NCBI GenBank assembly: GCA_020854835.1
Contig: JAHKLX010000015.1
Span: forward strand, 97,658-161,657
Source: Microcaldota archaeon
Lineage (GTDB): Archaea > Micrarchaeota > Micrarchaeia > Anstonellales > JAGGVH01
Length of the DNA: 64,000 nt
Reading direction: 5' to 3'
The position numbers and the translations under genes are program-made. Shown here piece by piece: positions 16,784 to 26,297 of the stretch. The notes under the pieces are model-generated. The model searched no databases and was not told where the DNA came from. It saw nothing but the letters and a program-made list of their open reading frames with translations. Every line of letters starts with the position of its first letter. Position 1 is the first letter of the stretch.

Positions 16784-19210
16784 CTACCTAGTTTTTACAA
16801 CTGTTTTGGCTGCTTTAACAATATTTGCAGTAGGTTTTGCTGTTTCAACAAATTCCCCGTATTTCCCTAGCATGTCTGTGACTGCTGCTTTATCAGCAAG
16901 ACCTTCAATTGTTGCTCCAGGCCTTAACCATGTTGTTGCTCCTGCAGTATCTTTCATCATCTCTCCCGCCTCTAATCCCACTTTGGTAGGATCTGCAAGA
17001 ACTGATTTTGTGAGTTTGTCAATCACAATATTTTTCGCATCTTCAGGTAGGGAAGTAAAACTTTCGCCAAAATGAGATTCAGCAGCTCTTTCAGCAATGT
17101 GCCAAATACCTTCTCCAGGGTTTGCACTTACATCTAATCCTGTGGAAACTGCATCTTTAGCAGAACTAATGGCAGTTCTACCCATAACTGCAGTTTCTTC
17201 TGCAACTGCCAGAGTATCAACCTGCGCAATTGTGTCAATAACACTTTGCGGAGCCATACCTGTAGCATAAGGTGCCATGCCAGAATGTGTTGTCATATCC
17301 CACATTGTTCCTTTTAATGGATCAAGACCACCTATTTGAGTTGTTGCGTCCATAGGGACCGTTAATGAATCTGGAACAACTGTTTCTGTAGGAGTTTTTC
17401 CAATTCCCCAGAATTCTTTCCATTGTCCAGGCATGTCTAATTCATGTATTGTTGTATCTGGCACTACTTCGGTGCTTTTAGCAACATTTGCAGTATATGT
17501 TGATTTAATTCCATCTACCATATTCTTCAACATATCTGGGGAAATAATTGCAGCCGCAATACCTGCTGCAACACTTACGATTGTTTTAATTATTTTATAT
17601 CTTCTGAATTTAACTGCATAATTTACCAATCCTTCTGAAATATCCTTTGTTGTTTTATCTGCATCAATATTTCTTTCAAGTATTTCTGTATTGTCTCCTA
17701 GTCTCCCAAAAAAGTTTTTTATTTTTACCAGAGTTTTTTTATGCCATGCGGCGCTTGCGTCAGTTGTTGCATACCCTATTTCTTTGTGGTACATAACTGA
17801 AGCACCAAGTTTGCTCATTTCATTTTCACCAAATCTCTGTCTAAAAAATCTATGTGCTCCTGTCATCAAACCATTTGCGGTTAAATAACCTGAAACTCCT
17901 CTCAAAATTGCAAAAGTTCCAATCAAAACTCCTCCTACTACTGCTGAAACAGGTAAAAACGCTAGTCCTGCTGCACCAATTGCGAAAGTTCCAACAATTC
18001 CCGGTACGCTCCTTATTCTTCTTTCAATCCCGTATAAGAATCTGTTGTCTCCTTCTCTTTTTTTACCCATTTCTTGTGCAACTTTTCTTAATTCAGATGA
18101 AATAATTTCCTTTTCAAATTTCTTTTCCTCAAATTCTTCTGCAAACTGTTCTGTATCTATTTTTAATATTTCATTTTCCAAATATCTTTGATATTGGTCG
18201 ATAATTTGTTTCTCATTTAATAGCAGTTGTTTGTCATATTTATTTCTGAAGATCTTTTCTTTAGCAACCAATAAATCTGCATATTCTTTTCCTGCATTTT
18301 CATAAGATTCTTTTGTTTTGTTATTAGGAATAACAGGTTCACCTTTTTTTTCTGGTTCGGCAATTTCCTCTACAGGTTCGCTGTCTTTTTTTTCAATACC
18401 AATTAAAATTTTAACATAATGTTTAATGTGCGTTAAAAGAACCTCTGAAATATCTTTTTTATCTAAATCTGTATATTCTTTTCCATCAATAATGCATCTG
18501 CCAGATTTGGCCATCGTTTCAACTGTTCTTTTATAAAGTTCATCAAAGTCTTTTTTGATTTCAGCGACTGTGGCTGGTTCCAAAATATCTAAAAACTCTG
18601 GTGTTAAATCATCTTTATTTTTTGAACTTGCCCAATAATACCTGGCACATCGTTCCAGTATTCTTTTTTCTTCTAGTATTTTGTTTTGTTTAATTACGTT
18701 TAATTGTTCTGCAAGATTTGAAATTAATTTTTTTACTTTTTCATCATTTCTATTTTCTGCGACTGTGGTGTCCACAACCTCAAATTCATCTATCTCAAAG
18801 AATAATGGTTTTTCATCAGTTTTATCTGGAACTGGTTCCATGTCACTTTCATTTAAATCATAAATTTTTTCAGGTTTCTCTTCTGGTTTTTTTTGTTTCG
18901 CTCTCATAAAAGCAGGTATTTCTCTATAATCAGGACCCCATTTTTCTTGCTGGTCTTCTTTTGATGGAAATCTTCCTTGTTCATTTTCTTCTGTCCTTAC
19001 ATCGGTTTCTTCAATAACAGGAACATCAACAGTTTTCTCTTCATCAGGTATTTTTCCTCTCCCTCCATTTTTTATTTCTTCAGGAGTTAGTTGTCCTGCT
19101 TTAAGTTCTTCTGTAGTTAATCCTTTTCCATAATCAGGTTTTTCCCCTAATTTTTTTGCTGTACTTTCACTAATGTCAGGTACTATATTCTTTTTTGTGT
19201 CATCATCCAT
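16784..19210 (-). CDS. Large hypothetical envelope-type protein
   Basis: 808 residues, family not recognised. Residues 1-135 are acidic, proline/glutamate-rich and probably disordered. 140-385 are charged helices with coiled-coil character. Two spans near 400-445 are Gly/Ala-rich, and another near 540-560. The C-terminal 230 residues are Thr/Ala-rich and lack Cys. The layout suggests a protein anchored in the membrane with large soluble arms. GTG at 19219 is in frame but forms part of the GGTGA ribosome site, so the ATG at 19210, six bases downstream, is taken as the start. Followed directly by the 208-residue gene. Confidence 0.6.
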   Translation of the reverse strand: MDDDTKKNIVPDISESTAKKLGEKPDYGKGLTTEELKAGQLTPEEIKNGGRGKIPDEEKTVDVPVIEETDVRTEENEQGRFPSKEDQQEKWGPDYREIPAFMRAKQKKPEEKPEKIYDLNESDMEPVPDKTDEKPLFFEIDEFEVVDTTVAENRNDEKVKKLISNLAEQLNVIKQNKILEEKRILERCARYYWASSKNKDDLTPEFLDILEPATVAEIKKDFDELYKRTVETMAKSGRCIIDGKEYTDLDKKDISEVLLTHIKHYVKILIGIEKKDSEPVEEIAEPEKKGEPVIPNNKTKESYENAGKEYADLLVAKEKIFRNKYDKQLLLNEKQIIDQYQRYLENEILKIDTEQFAEEFEEKKFEKEIISSELRKVAQEMGKKREGDNRFLYGIERRIRSVPGIVGTFAIGAAGLAFLPVSAVVGGVLIGTFAILRGVSGYLTANGLMTGAHRFFRQRFGENEMSKLGASVMYHKEIGYATTDASAAWHKKTLVKIKNFFGRLGDNTEILERNIDADKTTKDISEGLVNYAVKFRRYKIIKTIVSVAAGIAAAIISPDMLKNMVDGIKSTYTANVAKSTEVVPDTTIHELDMPGQWKEFWGIGKTPTETVVPDSLTVPMDATTQIGGLDPLKGTMWDMTTHSGMAPYATGMAPQSVIDTIAQVDTLAVAEETAVMGRTAISSAKDAVSTGLDVSANPGEGIWHIAERAAESHFGESFTSLPEDAKNIVIDKLTKSVLADPTKVGLEAGEMMKDTAGATTWLRPGATIEGLADKAAVTDMLGKYGEFVETAKPTANIVKAAKTVVKTR

Positions 19211-19301
19211 AATAATCACCTATAAAACACTATAATTGATGTATGAGACATTATATAAACCTTTTCTTTTACCATTTTTAACAACTAAATAAGATCCCAA
19301 C

Positions 19302-20867
19302 TTATTTTTCAAATGAATCAATAGTTTCCTGGATTTTCAACTCGCTTTTCAATCTTCCCAAGTCCACCTGGTCAAAATTACAATCAATTGATTTAATCCA
19401 TTCTCCATATCTATTTTTGAGCAAAAGATGCATTTTTTGAACAATGTTTCTATAAGATATATGGCCGTGAGGAGTACTTCTGATTTTTATTATATGGTGG
19501 AGTTCTCTAAAGTTTGTTGCCATCAAAACCCTTTTTCTATACCCTAAAGGAACAACATATTGGGCATAATAAGGCATTTCTTGAAAAATATCTTTGAAAA
19601 CCTTGTCTGCAGTGTCCATAGCTTTAGAATACTCATTTGAACATTCTGCATTAACAATATCTTCTGGAGTTTCATATCCTAAAAACGTTGTCAACAACTG
19701 TTCACTCTGGGAAACTATCCTATGTCTTTGAATGTCCCTAAAAGCCCCATAATCAATTGTAATATCCCATAAAAAGTTGATATTCTCAAACTCTCTGGGT
19801 GGCATGTCGTGAGTTCCCATGTCTTCAATTACTTTATTGAATATATCTATTTTTTCTCTATAATTCATTTTTTTTGTTTTTTCCATAGCTTCAGAATAAC
19901 TCAAAACTGAATTTTTATAAATTAATGAAGCAATCAACACATTTGAAAATTCATCTTCAGGTATTGGATCAACAAGCTTAACATCATTATATCCTTTTTT
20001 CTCTTCTGAATTCAATTCAAAATACTTATTTAGTGCGGTTTCGCGGTTTTCCAAGTATTCATTTTTATCTGCATATTTCAGTAGTGATGGAAGAACTTTT
20101 TTTCCTTCCAATACTAGCATATCACCTATTTCCTGAGTTTCTTCTAATGGGTAGGACTTTAATTTTTGTATTGTGTGGGCGAGCTCTCTCGCATTGACAG
20201 TCCATCCAAAAGAAGTTTTTGTTGCAGCAGGAAGCAAATATCTCACTGCATCAAATCTACGGGCCTCGCATGCCCGAATCCATGCTTTTTCATTTATTTG
20301 TTTGTCTTGTTCAGTTGCTTTTTTTACATATTCTAAAACAGGTTCGTGCAAATCCTCATACGTTGTAAACAACAAATCAATTATATAGTCATAATCTTTT
20401 GAGAATTTTGAACTTTCAATCTTTTTAGGTTTATAAAACGAATTCCTATCAAAATGAACATACCTGGTTGATTTTTCAATAAATGAACACAACCTCGCAG
20501 TTTCAATGTATTTTGTTGTTAAAATAGAAATACCTTCTATTCCAACACCAGTAACTGCTCCTTCTGCAACAGAGGAATGTCCATATCCCAAAACCCATTT
20601 ATCCATAAATTTAACAGCTTTATCTAATGCATGTGTTAGCTCCACACTTGGCTCATCATTCTTTTCAAAAGTTTCTCTCAACGCCAAATATTCTTTGTTT
20701 GCCTCTTTTAACAATTTAATAAACCCTTCTCTCAACCCTTCTGTTGATCTGCTGTATCTTGCTTGGAAAAGCGCCCAAACTTCGGGATGCAAATTTTTTG
20801 AATAAAAAACTGGTTTATTTTTATTAGTGAAGAAGTAATTTACTATCTTATCATCTACAACATCCAT
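19302..20867 (-). CDS. thyX: Tandem-domain flavin-dependent thymidylate synthase
   Basis: 521 residues, about twice the usual ThyX, apparently two ThyX-like domains. The family motif RHRxxSxNExSxRY is divided. The N-terminal copy reads ARLCSFIEKSTRYVHF (near 124), keeping the Ser, Glu and STRY. The C-terminal copy reads RHRIVSQSEQLLTTF, keeping RHR, Ser and Glu. NFRELHHIIKIRSTPHGH matches the conserved dUMP-binding Arg region. ThyX makes dTMP using FAD and methylene-folate from GlyA. GGGTGAATTAA precedes the ATG. It sits 12 bases after the DUF373 gene in one operon. The active-site arrangement needs a model; a regulatory or other flavin role is possible. Confidence 0.75.
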   Translation of the reverse strand: MDVVDDKIVNYFFTNKNKPVFYSKNLHPEVWALFQARYSRSTEGLREGFIKLLKEANKEYLALRETFEKNDEPSVELTHALDKAVKFMDKWVLGYGHSSVAEGAVTGVGIEGISILTTKYIETARLCSFIEKSTRYVHFDRNSFYKPKKIESSKFSKDYDYIIDLLFTTYEDLHEPVLEYVKKATEQDKQINEKAWIRACEARRFDAVRYLLPAATKTSFGWTVNARELAHTIQKLKSYPLEETQEIGDMLVLEGKKVLPSLLKYADKNEYLENRETALNKYFELNSEEKKGYNDVKLVDPIPEDEFSNVLIASLIYKNSVLSYSEAMEKTKKMNYREKIDIFNKVIEDMGTHDMPPREFENINFLWDITIDYGAFRDIQRHRIVSQSEQLLTTFLGYETPEDIVNAECSNEYSKAMDTADKVFKDIFQEMPYYAQYVVPLGYRKRVLMATNFRELHHIIKIRSTPHGHISYRNIVQKMHLLLKNRYGEWIKSIDCNFDQVDLGRLKSELKIQETIDSFEK

Positions 20868-20879
20868 TTAATTCACCCT

Positions 20880-22118
20880 TTAAACTTTAATAAATAATCT
20901 GTTTTCAACCATATTTTTAACTTGGGAAAAAGGAAGGGCAAATCTTTTACCAAAAGGAGTTTCAATTATAATTTTATTATCTTTTTTAGAAACTGCTTTA
21001 ACACGCCCCATATACATACCTTCGGTGCTCATTACAACTTTATCTTCTAATCTAAGTTTTTTAAGTACATTGATTCTTACAGTATTTAAAACTTTAAGAG
21101 ACATAAAACCCAAAAATACAGAATAAAAAATCACAAAAAACAAATCTCCAAAAGAAATTGCAGGGTTTGTATCTAGGAGTATCCAATCAGTTAGTGTGAG
21201 CAATATCATCCATAACAAAACAACATAAACGGAGTACACTCCATGCAAGATAACCATCATATCGTGTTTTTCCGTCCAATTATCCCACATTTTCCCTCCA
21301 AAGATTATAAGAAATCCAAACAATCCAACGTTTATTGCACTCCTAAAACCATTTGCAAGATTTTTTTCAATATACTGATACTCTGAGTGGAAAGTTTTTT
21401 GTTGGGCTATCCAAAATGAAAAAATTAAAATAATAATTCCGATAAAATACAACAAAGACGAAACTTTTTCTGCTGAAAATTCAAAAGATTTGACAAATCT
21501 GTAGATTCTTTCATCTATTTTGAACAATCTCATAAAAAGAAACAAAGATAACAAAATTGCAAATATTTCTAATCCCAAATTCATGTACAATGTTATTCCT
21601 AACAGTGCGGATAAAACTGCAGGTATTCCTATAATTATTTTGGCATAATAAGGATCTTTTAATTTCTCCAATATCACAAAATATGTTTTTTCCAATTCTT
21701 TCGACTGTTTCATATAAACTTGTTTAACCGAATTTATTTTTACTCTGGACGATATTATTGGCAAAACTGTTTCATCATCCCCTCCGTCAGTTATAATTAC
21801 TGCTTTTTGAGCAGGGAATTGGGATAAAACGCTGTCTAATTGTTGAGATATGTTTGAGTCTGCTTCAAATCCTAGATTCACACTGCCCGTCAAACTACAT
21901 ACTTCAATATCATATATTGATTTTTTTGATAACTCATCAAAAGTTTTTATGGCTTGAAAAATAACATTAGCATCCACATCTTCAGGGTCTGCTAGAATCA
22001 AGGCATTAGCACATTTCAAGTTTTTATCCCTGCCAATTATGGGCCCAGTTATTCCTGTTTTTTCAAACATATCATTGTCTCTATCAATAGTAATTATTAT
22101 GATTTTTTCCTTTTCCAT
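20880..22118 (-). CDS. DUF373 family membrane protein
   Basis: 412 residues. An N-terminal soluble domain of about 145 residues opens with IIIITIDRDNDMFEKTGI and GPIIGRDKN and contains ADPEDVDANVIFQAI, the hallmarks of archaeal DUF373. About six spans follow (150-330). The C-terminal SH3/KOW-like segment (MGRVKAVSKKDNKIIIETPFG) is cytoplasmic. Function is not known. The ATG at 22118 is chosen over the adjacent GTG because the TATA box lies 26.5 bases upstream of it. It heads the operon with thyX. Confidence 0.82.
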   Translation of the reverse strand: MEKEKIIIITIDRDNDMFEKTGITGPIIGRDKNLKCANALILADPEDVDANVIFQAIKTFDELSKKSIYDIEVCSLTGSVNLGFEADSNISQQLDSVLSQFPAQKAVIITDGGDDETVLPIISSRVKINSVKQVYMKQSKELEKTYFVILEKLKDPYYAKIIIGIPAVLSALLGITLYMNLGLEIFAILLSLFLFMRLFKIDERIYRFVKSFEFSAEKVSSLLYFIGIIILIFSFWIAQQKTFHSEYQYIEKNLANGFRSAINVGLFGFLIIFGGKMWDNWTEKHDMMVILHGVYSVYVVLLWMILLTLTDWILLDTNPAISFGDLFFVIFYSVFLGFMSLKVLNTVRINVLKKLRLEDKVVMSTEGMYMGRVKAVSKKDNKIIIETPFGKRFALPFSQVKNMVENRLFIKV

Positions 22119-22140
22119 CACAATGGATATCGTAGTTAGG

Positions 22141-22149
22141 TTTTAAAAG
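22141..22149. promoter_or_regulatory. Palindromic TATA box shared by DUF373 and helicase-like genes
   Basis: TTTTAAAAG with a palindromic core centred at 22144.5. It is 26.5 bases from the DUF373 ATG (minus) and 28.5 from the ATG at 22173 (plus). Only 54 bases separate the two starts. Confidence 0.55.
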
Positions 22150-22172
22150 AATTTCCCTTCATAAATATTACT

Positions 22173-23945
22173 ATGAATTACCACAAAAAACCAGAAAGTT
22201 TAGATTTAAAACCTGAGTCTGCCTGTACGACCAATCCTCAAAATAAGAAATCAAGAGATGTAAATGCTGTCAATGGGGGAGGACCCGATAGTTTAGAATT
22301 TTTTAGTAGTAACAATATAGTTTGTGGTTCTATTCAGTCAACACCTTTTCTCAAAACTGCTTTTGAAAGATTCAATAACTCGTCAGGCACCATTTTTTTG
22401 ATCGATAAAGAACGAGACAAATTAAGTCTTTCTGCCAAAATAATTGATTCCGTAAAAGAATCTGGTAAAAAAGTTTTAATTCTGAGCACTCAAGATTCCA
22501 AAAAACAGACATTGTTAGAAGAATTGAAGAAGATTTTAAAATTAAATATCAATTCTTTTAATGATGATATGGGGCAGGAGGAATATTCGAAAATTGATGT
22601 AATACTTATGGATGTAGATACTTTCATATCAAGACAAGGAAAAGATTTTTTAGATGAGGTAGGTTGCGTTATCGTAGATACCCCTCTTTCATCTCAAAGT
22701 GATGTGTCTGTTTTCAGAAATCTTAAAAATATACTCGCACCAACGAATGTAAATTATATGTCCGTTTCACTCAGAGATAAATCTTTAGATGCTGCAACAT
22801 ACATTTTAGAATGTTCCAATTTGGGAAGTATATTTTTTCAAAATTCGCCATTTCAAGTTTCTTCTTCAAACCAGTTTTTTAATGAGTTAAGATCTATAAA
22901 TCACCCAACAGAATTTAATGATTTAAGGGATTTTATCCATTGGAGAATGGTGGATGTATTAAAAGAATTGCATAAATTAAATCTGATAAGTGAATTACAA
23001 TTATCAAATGGTTACGTTTCACTATATGATCTAAAGCAGATACGATTTAGAATAGCTGGATTTCCTTTAAAACAATATAGAAGAAACGTAGAAAATTTGC
23101 TAAAATATTATACTACTTTAAACAAAATTCTTTCTAGTATTGATTCATTCGGAAAGCAAAAAACATCGAAAGAACTTACGTATTTAATTAAAAGAACTTT
23201 ATGGAGACTTTACATAAGGGATTACGATAATTTAAGGGAATATGGTTATTTTCCAAATGATAAAAAACCACATTTGCTTAATAATGAAGAGATTGAAATA
23301 CTTGAGGGAATGTGTGAGAAGGTAAGTGATTCTTTTATAAAACCTAAAATCGATAGAATCCTGAAAATGAACCAAATTCTACAATCAGGAAATTCTGTTA
23401 TTGATAAGATTAAGAAATTTAATCAAGAAATGCCACCCTTTATCTTTTATTCAGAATCGCCCATATCGGTCGCTGAATCAAGATGGATTTTCAAACCAGG
23501 ATTTTTAGATATCTTTGAAAGTTTTTTGAATTCTGAAACCGAACATTCAAAAGTTAATTATTTATTATCGCATCTCCAAAAAAATGCTGGAAAAAAATCA
23601 TTAATTTTTGTAAATTCTGAGACGCAGGCTTCAAAAGTTCAAGAAATTTTAAATCAAAATGGATTTGATTCTACTCTAATATCTAATGTTTTGGGAAAAG
23701 ATAATATTAATGATATATCTGAAAAATTCACAAAAAAAGAAATGTTTCTTATAATCATAGGGCCCAATTTAGAATCAAAATTAAAAATTCCTAATGCAGA
23801 TGTTATTTATATTTACAATCCTTCAAAAAACTTTAGAGCTGTTAGGGAAAAGTTTGTTAAAGATGGAGGTTTAATAATAGACTTAATTTGCTTGCCTGTT
23901 GGAGATTTATCCATAGACCAAAGACAGATGATCTCTCATTTTTAA
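22173..23945 (+). CDS. Catalytically degenerate SF2 helicase-like protein (Hef/FANCM-like)
   Basis: 590 residues following the Hef/FANCM helicase plan without its ATPase motifs. The Walker A position reads FLIDKERDKLSLS instead of GxGKT. Motif II reads CVIVDTPLS instead of VFDEAH. Motif III reads MSVSLRD instead of LTASP. A helical insert region (about 235-430) resembles the Hef clamp domain. The second RecA-like domain is recognisable (KSLIFVNSETQASKVQEIL), but motif VI QRxGRxGR is replaced by FRAVREKFVKDG. It probably keeps a DNA-binding or scaffold role in repair or replication. The first 45 residues are low-complexity. Confidence in helicase ancestry is moderate. Confidence 0.6.
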   Translation: MNYHKKPESLDLKPESACTTNPQNKKSRDVNAVNGGGPDSLEFFSSNNIVCGSIQSTPFLKTAFERFNNSSGTIFLIDKERDKLSLSAKIIDSVKESGKKVLILSTQDSKKQTLLEELKKILKLNINSFNDDMGQEEYSKIDVILMDVDTFISRQGKDFLDEVGCVIVDTPLSSQSDVSVFRNLKNILAPTNVNYMSVSLRDKSLDAATYILECSNLGSIFFQNSPFQVSSSNQFFNELRSINHPTEFNDLRDFIHWRMVDVLKELHKLNLISELQLSNGYVSLYDLKQIRFRIAGFPLKQYRRNVENLLKYYTTLNKILSSIDSFGKQKTSKELTYLIKRTLWRLYIRDYDNLREYGYFPNDKKPHLLNNEEIEILEGMCEKVSDSFIKPKIDRILKMNQILQSGNSVIDKIKKFNQEMPPFIFYSESPISVAESRWIFKPGFLDIFESFLNSETEHSKVNYLLSHLQKNAGKKSLIFVNSETQASKVQEILNQNGFDSTLISNVLGKDNINDISEKFTKKEMFLIIIGPNLESKLKIPNADVIYIYNPSKNFRAVREKFVKDGGLIIDLICLPVGDLSIDQRQMISHF

Positions 23946-23964
23946 TAATCTTCCATAAAATTAA

Positions 23965-24076
23965 TGGGACCGCCGAGATTTGAACTCAGATCACCAGCTT
24001 TTTCACAGTTTCCCAACATGCTTTAAAGAGAAATTGTCCCGAAGCTGGTATGATGACCAGGTTACACTACGGCCCC
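23965..24076 (-). tRNA. tRNA-Pro (anticodon CGG) with intron
   Basis: A full cloverleaf can be folded on the minus strand. The acceptor stem is GGGGCCG with CGGTCCC. The anticodon stem is CCAGC with GCTGG, the anticodon CGG sits in loop TTCGGGA, and the T stem is CTGAG with CTCGG around TTCAAAT. The discriminator is A, and CCA is not encoded. A 38-base intron lies after position 37 (about 24000-24037), the canonical archaeal site. ACAATTTC and GAAACTGT near its ends pair to give a bulge-helix-bulge-like structure. The mature length is 74. CGG fits proline identity. Confidence 0.9.
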
Positions 24077-24121
24077 AATCTAAATAATATAATCCCATCA
24101 CTTTTTAAAATAATTTAGAAT

Positions 24122-25285
24122 TTATTTCAATACAATTAGAACTGAATCTTTTTTATCTAATGTAAGAACTAATTCTTCAGTCATGGGGTACATTTCAACT
24201 GAAGCATTTTCAAGACGTACCTTCTCCCCTTTGAAAATACCATCTCCCCTTCCCTTCCATAGATATACTGGGAATTCATTGTTTCCATCACTAATAACAA
24301 TTCTTTTAAGAGATTTTCCCTTGCCCCTGGCAGGTTTGATTATCTTATCTTCTACTGATATGACTTCTAAATCTTTAGTATAAATGTTGTTCATACCTTC
24401 ATCAAGTTCATCTAACCATTCAATATATCTGTGTGAAGATTTGATCGCAGCTAGACTGAAAACTGCTTTAACTTTAAGCTGAAGTTCTTTTTTGATTTGT
24501 TTTTTTTGCTCATCAACAGCTTTTTTTGTTATTCCAGGAGTTGAAACTATTTTTATTGCCCGGTTATAAAGTGCTCTATCTATAGGTTCGATGAAGGGGT
24601 TATCTTTAACATCTTCTTCAATTTCTATGGAATCCAATTCCATTTCTTCATCATCAAAAATAGTATCTTTTTGTGGACCTGTTTCTTTTTCTTCTTCGTC
24701 AGAAGATATCTCTGGAATTCCAATACCGCTTGCAATCTTTTCTGCCGATAAAATCATTTCAAGGTATTTCTTAACGTCTTTTTTATCTTCTTTTTCAATT
24801 TTCTTAACGTCTTTTTCTTCTACTTCTCCCCCAAACATTTCTACCAAGTAATCTTCCCTGTCTGCCCACCTTTTTATTATTTGTTCTACCATGGGCATTA
24901 GTTTTTTCTTAACAGTTTCTATTTTTTCAGGGTCTTTAGCTTCAATACATTTTTCAATAAAAGGTTCAAGTTTTTTCCTAATTTTTTCAATTTTAATTCT
25001 ATCTTCTTCTTTTTTAACTTGTTTTTCATTCTCATTTATTTCATTTTCTAAATCCTCAATAAGCAAGTCGCTCAGGATTTGGCTTTGTTCGGTTTTTTCA
25101 TCTTTTCTTTCTTTTAAAACACTTCTGACAAATTTCCTTACATTTTCATCTTTATCTACTGATAATTCAAGAAGGGCAAACATTGCGAAAGGAGAATTAC
25201 TATCAGCTAATTGTTTTGCTGCTTTCAATCTTTTTTCAGGATCAGAGTCATACGCAAGCTGAACCCATTTGTCTGCCACATCCAT
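24122..25285 (-). CDS. HEAT-like and OB-fold-like protein at the end of the exosome superoperon
   Basis: 387 residues, no family name recognised. Residues 1-60 resemble a HEAT/ARM helical pair (DPEKRLKAAKQLADSNSPFAMFALLEL). 70-215 is a highly charged coiled-coil-like region rich in Lys and Glu. The last 85 residues (ISVEDKIIKPARGKGKSLKRIVISDG onward by position, about 300-387) have the alternating pattern of an OB fold, suggesting nucleic-acid binding. GGTG six bases before the ATG. It sits 8 bases after the KaiC-like gene and is the last gene of the operon, before the tRNA. Confidence 0.6.
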   Translation of the reverse strand: MDVADKWVQLAYDSDPEKRLKAAKQLADSNSPFAMFALLELSVDKDENVRKFVRSVLKERKDEKTEQSQILSDLLIEDLENEINENEKQVKKEEDRIKIEKIRKKLEPFIEKCIEAKDPEKIETVKKKLMPMVEQIIKRWADREDYLVEMFGGEVEEKDVKKIEKEDKKDVKKYLEMILSAEKIASGIGIPEISSDEEEKETGPQKDTIFDDEEMELDSIEIEEDVKDNPFIEPIDRALYNRAIKIVSTPGITKKAVDEQKKQIKKELQLKVKAVFSLAAIKSSHRYIEWLDELDEGMNNIYTKDLEVISVEDKIIKPARGKGKSLKRIVISDGNNEFPVYLWKGRGDGIFKGEKVRLENASVEMYPMTEELVLTLDKKDSVLIVLK

Positions 25286-25293
25286 TTAAACAC

Positions 25294-25983
25294 CTAATAA
25301 ACATTTTCACCTACAAAAACCTGAATGCCATTTGTAGTTATCCTAAAAGGAACAAGGTTTTTTTCATGCTGTGTTCCTCTCATTTTCAGAATTTCTAAGG
25401 CGCGAATTCTTTTTTCTTGCCTAACTAAATTATAAACATTAATAATTCCATCTGCCATAAACTGTTCCAGATTAAATTTCATTTTATCTCTTTCAGAATA
25501 TGAGACTTCATAGTTTACCAACATAGTACATTCCATATTTCCTAGAAAAATTAGAAATTCTTGCATAGTTAATCTATAGGTATAATTATCTTTGAAATTT
25601 AGTTTTAGCACATTCGCAGAATCTATAACCACTCTCTTGATATTTTTTTCAAGAACTGTTTTTTCAATATAACTGAGCAGACCGTTCATATCGAGCGATG
25701 AAGGTTTATGTATAATTAGTTTTTTATCATTAATTGCAAGTTGAATATCCTCTGATAACTCTGAAAATGTGGCTCTTGCATTAGATAAAATTGATTTCTC
25801 ACTTTCTTGAAGAGTTATAAACAATCCTGCTTCGCCTTGTTTAGCTCCGAACAATAAAAATTCAAACGATAATAAAGTTTTGCCGCAACCTGGGCCCCCG
25901 CACAAAGCAACGTTTTTATTGTGGGGTATTCCCCCATGGAGCATGTCGTCAAGTCCTTTTATGCCTGTCAACATTTTAGCCAT
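25294..25983 (-). CDS. KaiC/RadA-like RecA-superfamily ATPase
   Basis: 229 residues, single RecA-type domain. It opens with TGIKGLDDMLHGGIP, typical of archaeal KaiC-like proteins. Walker A is GGPGCGKTLLSFEFL near 29, and Walker B is RVVIDSANVL near 123. It lacks the DNA-binding N-terminal domain of RadA, so it is not the recombinase. Such stand-alone KaiC domains are thought to act in signalling or to regulate other machines. It is the tenth gene of the superoperon, starting after GGTGGG, 8 bases from prefoldin beta. Confidence 0.82.
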   Translation of the reverse strand: MAKMLTGIKGLDDMLHGGIPHNKNVALCGGPGCGKTLLSFEFLLFGAKQGEAGLFITLQESEKSILSNARATFSELSEDIQLAINDKKLIIHKPSSLDMNGLLSYIEKTVLEKNIKRVVIDSANVLKLNFKDNYTYRLTMQEFLIFLGNMECTMLVNYEVSYSERDKMKFNLEQFMADGIINVYNLVRQEKRIRALEILKMRGTQHEKNLVPFRITTNGIQVFVGENVY

Positions 25984-25991
25984 GAACCCAC

Positions 25992-26297
25992 CTATTGCTT
26001 TCCTTTATATTCTGATACCATTTCATTGACTTTTTCTTTTATTTGTTCTTCTTGTTTTTTTAATGCTTTTATTTTAATAGCGTTGTTTTCCAGTTTTTCA
26101 TCAAGTTCTTTTTCAGCATCAGTTTTAGATACGGGTATAAGTAAAGGGCCTTCAATTTTGAAAATATCACCTTTTATATCTGCAAGTCTTGATTTAGTAG
26201 TTTTATATTCATCGTTTTGCATTTCAAAATTCTGTCTCTGAAACATTAAAAATTGCATTTGTTGTTGCATTGCTCCAATATCTTCTTCCATACTCAT
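25992..26297 (-). CDS. pfdB: Prefoldin beta subunit
   Basis: 101 residues. Two long coiled-coil helices are separated by a short beta-hairpin segment (IFKIEGPLLIPVSKTDAEKELDEKL), the exact layout of archaeal prefoldin beta. With the alpha subunit it forms a hexameric chaperone delivering unfolded proteins to the thermosome. The ATG overlaps the pcc1 stop (ATGA), and GAGGTG lies upstream. Its place after pcc1 is conserved in many archaea. Confidence 0.88.
   Translation of the reverse strand: MSMEEDIGAMQQQMQFLMFQRQNFEMQNDEYKTTKSRLADIKGDIFKIEGPLLIPVSKTDAEKELDEKLENNAIKIKALKKQEEQIKEKVNEMVSEYKGKQ

Noticed and set aside
20867..20880. Frameshifted single gene spanning DUF373 and thyX
   Set aside because: A stop, a 12-base gap with a GGGTGA site and a fresh ATG separate two complete, differently folded proteins.
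24000..24037. Loop insertion in the tRNA as a sequencing artefact or pseudogene sign
   Set aside because: It is at the canonical archaeal intron position, its ends can pair, and removing it leaves a perfect cloverleaf.
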